A DNA stretch of 36,912 nucleotides from Pseudomonadota bacterium (GTDB lineage Bacteria > Desulfobacterota > Desulfovibrionia > Desulfovibrionales > Desulfovibrionaceae): contig JAEWCY010000227.1 in NCBI GenBank assembly GCA_023390395.1, positions 1-36,912 on the forward strand, read 5' to 3'. The notes under the pieces are model-generated. The model was not told where the DNA came from, did not search any database, and was given only the letters and a program-made list of their open reading frames with translations. This document shows positions 26,003 to 32,711 of the stretch, piece by piece. Each line of letters opens with the position of its first letter. Position 1 is the stretch's first letter. The translations under genes were made by a program, and so were the position numbers.

Positions 26003-27949
26003 TCAGGAAGCCGGGGCGGCCGGGGGAGCGTTTTGCAGGTGGAGCAGCAGGATGCGGCGCATCTCGCGGATGGCCAAGGGGTGTTCGTGGGCGCTGTGGC
26101 CGGAATGGACCACGAGTTCCGACCGCGCCCCGTCCAGGTGGGAGCTGGCGTAGGGGACCACGCCGTCGGTGCCGCCCGTGCGCCCGCCCGCCTTCTCGTC
26201 GCCGATGATCGAATGGCAGGGCACGACGATGGGCGCGTCGGCAAGGCCCAGCAGCACCGGGTTTTTTGGGGAGAGGCTGTCGATGCCCGTGATGGACGGC
26301 AGTTCCTTGCCACCCGGGCCCATGGCCCGCAGCAACGCCCCGCCCACGCTGGCGAAGGGCCCCAGCACCGTGGCCGGCAGGGTGATGAGCGCCCGGCCGA
26401 TGCGGCCCACGGTCCCCAGAGCCAGGTCCGAACCCCGGTGGGGCACGGCCACGAAGATGATGCGGGAGACGTAGGGCCTGGGGGAAAAGAAGAAGGCCTC
26501 GCGCACGGCCGCCTTGTCCGCCGCCGGCACGTGCAGGGCGTCGAGCGGCGTCTTGGACACCCGCTCCCAGAGCGTCTCGCCGCCCTCCTCGGCCAGGGTC
26601 TTGGCGAGCAGCCCGCCCATGCTGTGCCCGACCACCACCATGCGGCCGAAGTTGGGGTTGCTCCCGGCCGGGTCCACGGCGCGGCGCACCTCGTCCAGGG
26701 ACCGGCGCAGTCTGGCGGCGGAATAGAGCACGGGATTGCCCGTGGGGTAGCGGAAAAACCAGAACTGGTAGCGCTCGCGAAGCTCCGGGTCGCCCATGAG
26801 GCCGTTGAAGACGTTGGCCCAGGTGGTCGGACTCGACATCAGGCCGTGGACGAAGACCACGGGAATCTTGGCCGGATCGTAGGGCTGGAGCATGTACAGG
26901 CCCGAGAGCTTCTCCCAGGCGGCCGGATTGATCATGCCCTCCAGGCCGCTGGGCTCCGGGGACTGCTGCATCATGAGAGCCAGGGGCGTGGTCAGGTCGT
27001 ATTCCATGGACACGCGCCGGCCCTCGATTTCGAGGGACGTGCCCCGCATGGGGTCGTGGACTTCCAGGGCCGCGTCGTAGACCAGGGCCCCGGAGGTCTT
27101 CGCCTCGGGCCGGGGGGAGAAACGCAGGAAGAGCGTGGCGGCGTAGGTCTGGCGCACGTTGGGGGTGAAGCGGTCGGCGACGCCGCGTTTTTCCGCCGGG
27201 GGCGGCCGGCGGACCACGGCCATGGGCACGCCAAGCCCCAGGCGCACCTGCTGGGGGGTCAGCCCGATCACCTCGAATTCGTAGGCCAGGTGGTAGCTTT
27301 CGAGCTCGTCCGGGGCGAAGGCCAACTGGGAGGTGCGGCCGGTCAGGCGCACCTTGCCCCGCAGCCAGGGCAGTTCCCGGCCGTCGGCATAGGCCAGGCC
27401 GGCCTCGCGGGCGTAGAGGGCGTAGTTGGCCAGGGAGCGGTTGTAGAACTCCATGGCCTGGCGGGAATACGGGTGGTAGATGTCGAGCGCCGGCGACAGC
27501 GCGTCGTCGAACAGGTAGGCGTAGGCGTACAGGGCGCTCGAGAGGTAGTAGGAAGCGGCCCGTTCCTTGTCGGCCTGCTGCTTCTTTCCCTCGAAGTAGC
27601 ACAGTTCCGACAGGACGAAGAAGGCCTCGCGGTCGTTTTGCGCCCGGGCCTCCCGGTCCAGGCCCAGGAGCATGGATTCGGCGTCGGCCTTCCAGGACGT
27701 CTCCAGGTCGCGCTGGCGCACGAAGACCAGGGAGCGCTCCGAGGGGCTGGACGAATTGAGCGCCGTGCGGTCGAACTCCCGGGTGCGCGTGTCCATGGAC
27801 ACGGGCTTGACCCCGATGCGGGCGCAACCGGCCAGGAGCGCGGCGAGGATCAGGCAGCCGGCCAGGAACGCGATGCGGCGGCGAGGCAAGGCAGGCCGTT
27901 TCGCCGCACCCGCTTTACAGCCCAAGGCAAAAGGAATAATTTTCAGCAC
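26003..27949 (-). CDS. Lipoprotein alpha/beta-hydrolase (lipase-like)
   Basis: This protein of about 648 residues has a lipoprotein signal (RRRIAFLAGCLILAALLAGC; lipobox LAGC), so it is probably membrane-anchored outside the cytoplasm. The N-terminal 300 residues are an unrecognised helical and beta domain. The C-terminal part is an alpha/beta hydrolase: IPVVFVHGLMSSPTTW, the nucleophile in VVVGHSMGGLLAK, VPHRGSD, an acid candidate in GGTDGVVPY and a His near HSGHSAHEHP. It resembles PGAP1/lipase-type esterases. The start is uncertain. GTG 27949 has AGGA upstream but AT-rich codons; TTG 27889 would give a more typical short signal n-region but lacks a ribosome-binding site. It is divergent from another small lipoprotein gene. 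Confidence 0.82.
   Translation of the reverse strand: MLKIIPFALGCKAGAAKRPALPRRRIAFLAGCLILAALLAGCARIGVKPVSMDTRTREFDRTALNSSSPSERSLVFVRQRDLETSWKADAESMLLGLDREARAQNDREAFFVLSELCYFEGKKQQADKERAASYYLSSALYAYAYLFDDALSPALDIYHPYSRQAMEFYNRSLANYALYAREAGLAYADGRELPWLRGKVRLTGRTSQLAFAPDELESYHLAYEFEVIGLTPQQVRLGLGVPMAVVRRPPPAEKRGVADRFTPNVRQTYAATLFLRFSPRPEAKTSGALVYDAALEVHDPMRGTSLEIEGRRVSMEYDLTTPLALMMQQSPEPSGLEGMINPAAWEKLSGLYMLQPYDPAKIPVVFVHGLMSSPTTWANVFNGLMGDPELRERYQFWFFRYPTGNPVLYSAARLRRSLDEVRRAVDPAGSNPNFGRMVVVGHSMGGLLAKTLAEEGGETLWERVSKTPLDALHVPAADKAAVREAFFFSPRPYVSRIIFVAVPHRGSDLALGTVGRIGRALITLPATVLGPFASVGGALLRAMGPGGKELPSITGIDSLSPKNPVLLGLADAPIVVPCHSIIGDEKAGGRTGGTDGVVPYASSHLDGARSELVVHSGHSAHEHPLAIREMRRILLLHLQNAPPAAPAS
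27914..27940 (+). promoter_or_regulatory. Weak candidate promoter for the small lipoprotein gene
   Basis: TTTACA (27914-27919) and AATAAT (27935-27940) each match consensus at five of six positions. The spacing is only 15 bases, which lowers confidence. If real, it favours the later start (27889) of the divergent hydrolase gene. Confidence 0.25.
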
Positions 27950-27979
27950 CCTTGTATCCTGTAAAAAGGAGCCCACACC

Positions 27980-28396
27980 ATGCGCGGCCCGCTGACTTGC
28001 GTCTGCCTCGCCTGTGCCTGCCTGGCCCTTTGCGCCTGCAAAGGCATGTACGCCGTCTCTTCCAAGGACATGTCCGGCAAACCCACGGTGTACGCCACGG
28101 TGCGCAAGGCGCCGGACCCGCTCCTGCTCGGCTGCTACATGCGAAGCAGTCCCAGCGAATACTACCATCCCAACAAGTACGAGTTCTGCCTTGTCCGCGA
28201 GGGCGACCGGTACGCCCTGTTCTATTACGTCATGGACGGCAAGACCCTGGCCACGTTCAAGGACTGGACCGGAGCGGTCGTGGACGGCGACAGTCTAACA
28301 GCCAACTATGACGCTTCCCGATACTTCGTCAAGGACGGCGAGGTCTGGCAGACGACCACCACAGGCGGCCCCCACCGCATGCTGCGCATGCCCTGA
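27980..28396 (+). CDS. Small hypothetical lipoprotein
   Basis: This 138-residue protein has an N-terminal signal and lipobox (CLALCACKG), so it is probably anchored to a membrane. The mature part is a mixed alpha/beta domain with paired cysteines (LLGCYMRSS, YEFCLVREGD) and many tyrosines; I recognise no family. AAAGGAG lies 10 bases before the ATG. A hairpin (GACGCCCC with GGGGCGTC, 28395-28419) overlaps the stop codon but has no T-run. Confidence 0.65.
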   Translation: MRGPLTCVCLACACLALCACKGMYAVSSKDMSGKPTVYATVRKAPDPLLLGCYMRSSPSEYYHPNKYEFCLVREGDRYALFYYVMDGKTLATFKDWTGAVVDGDSLTANYDASRYFVKDGEVWQTTTTGGPHRMLRMP

Positions 28397-28471
28397 CGCC
28401 CCTGCCCCAGGGGGGCGTCGGCCGGCGCGGCGAGGGGACATGTTCCAGAAGCGACACCACTGGAGGCGGAC

Positions 28472-30022
28472 ATGAACGCACGGATCTGGATCTGGCTGGG
28501 CGGCGTGGCGGCGTCGCTCGCCGCAGCGGCGGGAATCGGTTGGCTGGCCGGCGGCGGGCCCGGCATGGCCCTGGCCGGGGCCGTGGCTCCGGCGGCGGTG
28601 GCCGCGGCCGCCGTCCTGGCCGCCGCGAACCGGCGGCAGGCCGATGCCGCAGCCATGACCCGGGCCGTCGAGGTGCTGGCCACCGGCCGGGGCTCCCTGC
28701 CGGAGGGCCTGTCCCCCGAGCTGGCCAAGAACCTGAACGAACTGGCCGAAACCACCCGCACCACCCGGGGCTTCCTCTCGGGCATCCTGGACGGGCTGCC
28801 CATCCCCTACCTGCTGGTGGACCTCAAGGAGCGCACGCTCCACACCAACCAAGCCACCATGCGCATGCTCGAACTCGATACGCCGCCGTCCTCCCAGCTC
28901 GGCCGCACCCTGGCCGAGGTCTTCTACAACGACCCCGGCCGCGAGACCGTGGTCGGCAAGGCCATGCGCCAGGACACGGTCTTCTCCAACAAGGAGGTGA
29001 CCATCACCGGGCACAAGGGTGGCCGGCGCGACGTCTTCTACAACGTCTTTCCCCTCAAGGACCCGGCCGGGAGCATCATCGGCGGGCTTTGCCTCTACCT
29101 CGACGTCACCGAGCTGCGGGCCAAGGAAGCGGCCCTTTGCCGCCAAAGCGAAGACACCGCCGCCCGGGCGGACAAGGCCGGCCGACTGGCCGGGGATCTG
29201 GCCGACACGGCCAAGACCCTGTCCGACCGGGTGTCCCAGGCCAGCCAGGCGGCGCGGGGACAGCGCCAGCGCCTGGAAAAGGTGGGCGACGCCATGGAGC
29301 GGCTGGGCCGCTCGGCCAGCCACATCGCCGACCAGGCCCGGGAGACCGACGCGGCGGCCGGGGCCGCCCGGCAGCGGGCCGCCGAGGCCGCCAAGACCAT
29401 GGAACGGGTGCTGGCCGGCATGGACCAGCTTTCCCGCAAGGCCGGGGACCTGGGCGAGCATATGTACACCCTGTCGGACCAGGCCCGGGAGGTGGGCGGC
29501 ATCCTCGGCGTGATTTCCGACATCGCCGACCAGACGAACCTGCTGGCCTTAAACGCCGCCATCGAGGCCGCCCGGGCCGGCGAATCCGGGCGCGGCTTCG
29601 CCGTGGTGGCCGACGAGGTGAGAAAGCTGGCCGAAAAGACCATGGCCGCCACCAAGGAAGTGGAGCACACGGTCACGGCCATCCGCGACAGCGCGGAGAC
29701 CAACAGCCGGGCCACGGCCGAGGCCGTGACCCTGGTCGGCGAGACCGCGGCCATCACCCGGGAGGCCGGGCAGGGGCTGGACGCCATCCTGGAACTGGCC
29801 GGCCGGACCTCGGCCCACATCGGGGCCATCGCCGAGGCGGCGACCACCCAGCGCGCCGCCGGCGAGGAGGCCAGCCGGGCCGGAGGCGACATCGCCGGCG
29901 CGGCCTCGGACACCAGCCGGGCCATGGACGAATCCGCCGCGGCCGTGGCCGCCCTGGCCCGGGTGGCGGCCGACCTGGAAGCGCTTTTCACCGACGCCGG
30001 AGCGTCGCGGCCGGCCTCGTGA
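28472..30022 (+). CDS. Methyl-accepting chemotaxis protein with cytoplasmic PAS, no periplasmic domain
   Basis: This 516-residue receptor starts at ATG 28472 after GGAGG. Two closely spaced hydrophobic segments lie at about residues 5-27 and 30-52, with almost nothing between them. A PAS domain follows (about 104-212; ILDGLPIPYLLVDLKERTLHTNQ), then the signalling hairpin with tip NAAIEAARAGESGRGFAVV near residue 360. There is no clear HAMP. The sensor therefore reads the cytoplasm, perhaps redox or oxygen through a PAS cofactor. The genes after it on the same strand end with bacteriohemerythrin, which would suit an oxygen theme. Confidence 0.9.
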   Translation: MNARIWIWLGGVAASLAAAAGIGWLAGGGPGMALAGAVAPAAVAAAAVLAAANRRQADAAAMTRAVEVLATGRGSLPEGLSPELAKNLNELAETTRTTRGFLSGILDGLPIPYLLVDLKERTLHTNQATMRMLELDTPPSSQLGRTLAEVFYNDPGRETVVGKAMRQDTVFSNKEVTITGHKGGRRDVFYNVFPLKDPAGSIIGGLCLYLDVTELRAKEAALCRQSEDTAARADKAGRLAGDLADTAKTLSDRVSQASQAARGQRQRLEKVGDAMERLGRSASHIADQARETDAAAGAARQRAAEAAKTMERVLAGMDQLSRKAGDLGEHMYTLSDQAREVGGILGVISDIADQTNLLALNAAIEAARAGESGRGFAVVADEVRKLAEKTMAATKEVEHTVTAIRDSAETNSRATAEAVTLVGETAAITREAGQGLDAILELAGRTSAHIGAIAEAATTQRAAGEEASRAGGDIAGAASDTSRAMDESAAAVAALARVAADLEALFTDAGASRPAS

Positions 30023-30053
30023 CAGAAGACGGTTTTGACGCTACAGTAGTTTT

Positions 30054-30248
30054 ATGTGGGAAACGGTCGTAACCATCGCCATCTTTTTTCTGGCGATCAG
30101 CGTCTGCCTGTGGTTTTTCATCGGCAAGACGGCACGCAAGCGCCATGACGCCATCGCCCGGGGCAAGTTCGATTTCGACGCCTTCAAATCCCGGGAGATC
30201 GCCCGCCGCGGCGTGCACGACACCACCCGGTACGGCAAGAAACGCTAG
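30054..30248 (+). CDS. Small single-pass membrane protein (64 aa)
   Basis: One hydrophobic helix at the N-terminus (TIAIFFLAISVCLWFFIG) is followed by a basic tail of about 38 residues (ARKRHDAIARGKFDFDAF...). Codon third positions fit a real gene. No good ribosome-binding site is visible before ATG 30054; it starts 31 bases after the chemoreceptor stop. Function unknown. Confidence 0.6.
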   Translation: MWETVVTIAIFFLAISVCLWFFIGKTARKRHDAIARGKFDFDAFKSREIARRGVHDTTRYGKKR

Positions 30249-30324
30249 TCGCCACCATCCCCCCGACCGGCCTCGCCGGCGCGGATGCCGCGCCGCGGCC
30301 GGGCGCGGTCTTCGAGGAGCACCC

Positions 30325-30933
30325 ATGTCGTTTATCCGCCCCTGCCTTTTCGCCCTCGCCCTTTTGCTCGCGGCCGCCAGCGCCCAGGCCCAGGGCCAGG
30401 TCCCGTCGAACCTGGCCGGCATCGGCCTCGGCGACACGGCCGACCAGCACAAGGCCCGCCTGACCCTGTCCAAGGCCCGCCCCCTCGGCGACGCGCCCTG
30501 GCTGCGGCGCATCCCCGTGCGCGCCGACGCCCATTTCGCCTCGGGCTACGTCCTGGTCGGCGCCTGCGCCGCGCCGGGACGGGTGGCCCGGATCAAGATG
30601 CGCTACCGCGACGGCAGCCTGGATTTCTTTCGCAAGATCAGCGGCGAGATGCTCTCGCGCTACGGCGACCCCACCGAGTACAAGGGCGAACTCGACGGCC
30701 GGGTCATGGGCAACAAATGGGGGTTTTCCGATCCCTGGCTGCGCCCGGTGAGCCTCATCCTGCAGCGCGTGGAGGGCGAGGACCCGGAAACCGGCCCGGG
30801 CAACACCGTCAAGCTGACCAACTGGGCCCTGCTCGAGGCCGAACGCACCTGCTGGCAGGAGCGCCACGCCCCGGCCAAGGGCAAGACGCCCCCGGCCAAG
30901 GCCGGGCAGGACAGCGACTACCTGCCTCGCTGA
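30325..30933 (+). CDS. Secreted hypothetical protein
   Basis: This 202-residue protein has a signal peptide (FALALLLAAASAQAQG). The mature protein has two cysteines (VGACAAPG and ERTCWQER) that could form a disulfide. A region reading FFRKISGEMLSRYGDPTEYKG recalls periplasmic proteins of unknown function. ATG 30325 has GAGGAG 5 bases upstream. Bacteriohemerythrin starts 14 bases after its stop, so the two are cotranscribed. No function can be assigned. Confidence 0.65.
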   Translation: MSFIRPCLFALALLLAAASAQAQGQVPSNLAGIGLGDTADQHKARLTLSKARPLGDAPWLRRIPVRADAHFASGYVLVGACAAPGRVARIKMRYRDGSLDFFRKISGEMLSRYGDPTEYKGELDGRVMGNKWGFSDPWLRPVSLILQRVEGEDPETGPGNTVKLTNWALLEAERTCWQERHAPAKGKTPPAKAGQDSDYLPR

Positions 30934-30947
30934 CCAGGAGGCGCGCC

Positions 30948-31358
30948 ATGACGCAACCGACTTTCGACGACAGCCTGCGCACGGGATTTACGGACATCGA
31001 CGACCAGCACCGCCTGTTCCTGGACATGCTCGGCGAACTGTCCGAGCGCATCGCCGCGGGACAGCACCGGCAAGGCCTGCTGGACGCCTTCCAGGGCATG
31101 CGCGCCTACGCCGAAGGGCATTTCGCGGACGAAGAGGCGCTCATGACCCGCTACGCCTACCCCGCCCTCGGGGCGCACCAGCGCCTGCACGCCACCTTCA
31201 CCGACATGGTGCGCGACCTGGAGGGTCGCCTGGGCGAGGGGCCGGGGCTGCTTTCCCTGGAAACGCTGGAATTTCTGGGCAACTGGTTCATCGGCCACAT
31301 CCGCAACGAAGACCAGCGGTTCGCCGTCCATGCCCGGGCCTGCCCGCCGCCCGCCTGA
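30948..31358 (+). CDS. Bacteriohemerythrin
   Basis: This 136-residue four-helix protein has all seven di-iron ligands: His21 (DDQH), His58 and Glu62 (HFADEE), His77 and His81 (HQRLH), and His117 and Asp122 (HIRNED). The family binds oxygen reversibly at a non-haem di-iron site and is used for oxygen storage, delivery or sensing in microaerophiles and sulfate reducers. ATG 30948 follows CAGGAGG. It is the last gene of the plus-strand run that starts with a PAS chemoreceptor, and a strong terminator follows. Confidence 0.95.
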   Translation: MTQPTFDDSLRTGFTDIDDQHRLFLDMLGELSERIAAGQHRQGLLDAFQGMRAYAEGHFADEEALMTRYAYPALGAHQRLHATFTDMVRDLEGRLGEGPGLLSLETLEFLGNWFIGHIRNEDQRFAVHARACPPPA

Positions 31359-31383
31359 TCCGGAAGCCGACGCGCCAGACATC

Positions 31384-31420
31384 AAAGGCCCGGGAGAAAG
31401 GAACTTTCCCCCGGGCCTTT
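31384..31420. terminator. Bidirectional intrinsic terminator
   Basis: AAAGGCCCGGG pairs with CCCGGGCCTTT; the interior GAAAG/CTTTC extends the stem around GAA. It separates the hemerythrin gene from the convergent repeat-protein gene. Confidence 0.85.
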
Positions 31421-31441
31421 GAACTCGATGCGGATCGACGC

Positions 31442-31762
31442 TTACGAGAAGAAATTGAAGGTCGTACCGCTGCTGCCGAACAGCGACGAAAAATCGAGCG
31501 TCGTGCCGGTGGAGCCGAAGCTGGAGAACAGGTTGGTGGTGGTGCCCCCGAACAGGCTGCTGAGGTCCAGGGAGAACCCGCTGCTGCCGAAGGTGGACGA
31601 GAAGTCCAGGCCGAAGCCCGAGCCGCCCAGGCTGCTGGTCAAGTCCAGGCCGCCCGTGCTCGTGGTGCCGAAGCTGAACAACCCGGTGGTGGAACCCGTT
31701 CCCAGGTTTTGAAAAAGCGACGTGAAATCAAAGAGCCCGCCGCTGCCGGATAATGTGGCCAT
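31442..31762 (-). CDS. Low-complexity 13-residue-repeat protein, Gly/Ser/Thr/Phe/Leu-rich
   Basis: This 106-residue protein starts at ATG 31762, with GGGAGGG 6 bases upstream. It uses only ten amino acid types (M, A, T, L, S, G, F, D, Q, N) and has no Lys, Arg, Glu, His, Cys, Pro, Ile, Val, Tyr or Trp. After the start, A and Q appear only once each. It consists of repeats of about 13 residues of the form x-x-L-D-(F/L)-(S/T)-S-x-(F/L)-G-(G/S)-(S/T)-(G/T), for example FGLDFSSTFGSSG and FSLDLSSLFGGTT. There is no signal peptide. The composition resembles FG-rich or amyloid-prone sequences. Function is unknown; self-assembly is an inference from composition. A plus-strand ORF over the same span is a shadow without a ribosome-binding site. 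Confidence 0.7.
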   Translation of the reverse strand: MATLSGSGGLFDFTSLFQNLGTGSTTGLFSFGTTSTGGLDLTSSLGGSGFGLDFSSTFGSSGFSLDLSSLFGGTTTNLFSSFGSTGTTLDFSSLFGSSGTTFNFFS

Positions 31763-31788
31763 GTTGCCCTCCCGTAAAAAACCAAATC

Positions 31789-31797
31789 ATTCTAGCA
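31789..31797 (-). promoter_or_regulatory. Extended -10 promoter for the repeat-protein gene
   Basis: The minus strand reads TGC-TAGAAT, an extended -10 with five of six positions. No matching -35 is present. The predicted start, near 31782, gives a leader of about 20 bases that includes the GGGAGGG ribosome-binding site. Confidence 0.4.
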
Positions 31798-32613
31798 GTT
31801 AAACAAAGGCAGTCCTCTCCCCGACACGCACCCGCGAATCCTCTTTTGGCAACTCGCACGGGATACACGGCACGCATGCCCCTCAAAGTCCGTCATGAAT
31901 AGCTTTCAGACCAGCCAATGTCAATTCATCCCGCTTTCATGACCGGCAAAAACATCGAATGCAACCAATACGCCCCTGCGGTGCGGGGTGCGGCCGCAGC
32001 CTGCCTTCACAAACCCGGTCGGATTCCCGAGTAATTTACTGTCACTCGCGCGCAGTAGAAATCGCACATGCATGCATCCATCCCTGCACAAGCGCAAGCA
32101 TCGACAGCGTGACAAGCAATCATCCCCGATTTTTCGCAACATAACGGAAGTCATACAAACAATTAGAGACGGAACCGCCAGATGGCGATCGATGAATATG
32201 CAGGACACGACGCCGAACGACATGGATACAATACGGCATTTTTCGTTCCACCCACAAGCTGTCGATAAAATTCACGACTCCCGACTTCTCGAAACGAAAG
32301 ACCACTGTCTTACATCTATGCAAGACTTCACGTTTTCCGAACCAATACAGCCTTCATGTCCAGTACGGCCTCGACCATGCCGCGCCTCGTTCGGCTCAAA
32401 GACTGTTCGGAGAAAACGTCCGCTCGGTTGATTGCACATTTCGGGTGCTCGCTCCGCAGGCATCCCCTTTCCGCGCGTCCTTTTCCCGTCGCTGCAGGCA
32501 GGACGAGCGTATCGGCGCGAACAAGCACGCGCCATACCGGGTCAAGCCACGCCGTGGCCGTGCCGTGGATCGCTTTTCTTGCGGCGCGCGGAAAAGGCAG
32601 GCGGAAAACGGAA

Positions 32614-32641
32614 GCGCCCGCGCCGGAGGGGGCGCGGGCGC
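32614..32641 (-). terminator. Terminator of the Cache chemoreceptor gene
   Basis: On the minus strand a perfect 11-bp stem (GCGCCCGCGCC/GGCGCGGGCGC, six-base loop) is followed by TTCCGTTTTCC. It lies 70 bases past the chemoreceptor stop. Confidence 0.7.
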
Positions 32642-32711
32642 GGGATTTCGCCAACGGGAAATTCAGACAATTGTCGCTGTCACGCGAAGGAAACCTGACC
32701 GTGACTTGCGC

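Larger units (their letters stand above)
31763..32711. other. Long gene-poor, lower-GC spacer
   Basis: About 950 bases between two minus-strand genes. From about 31780 to 32580 the base composition is clearly more AT-rich than in the flanking genes, and codon-position bias disappears in every frame. Several 60-150 codon ORFs exist (for example 31988-32431 plus and 31921-32223 minus). None has a ribosome-binding site, GC3 bias or a recognisable domain. It contains a simple ATGCATGCATCCATCC stretch near 32065 and, at the right end, the chemoreceptor terminator. It could be a decayed insertion or a long regulatory or RNA region. Confidence 0.65.

Noticed and set aside
31419..31712. A 97-codon plus-strand ORF (Lys/Pro/Val-rich) opposite the repeat protein
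   Set aside because: No ribosome-binding site, and it begins inside the terminator; the minus-strand frame has a good ribosome-binding site, promoter and internal repeat logic.
31960..31975. Possible sigma-54 element (minus strand GGGCGTATTGGTTGCA) upstream of the repeat protein
   Set aside because: The -12 half fits but the -24 half matches at only three of seven positions, and a nearer extended -10 promoter exists.
31988..32431. A 147-codon plus-strand ORF in the AT-leaning spacer
   Set aside because: No ribosome-binding site, no GC3 bias, no recognisable domain; other ORFs of similar quality overlap it.
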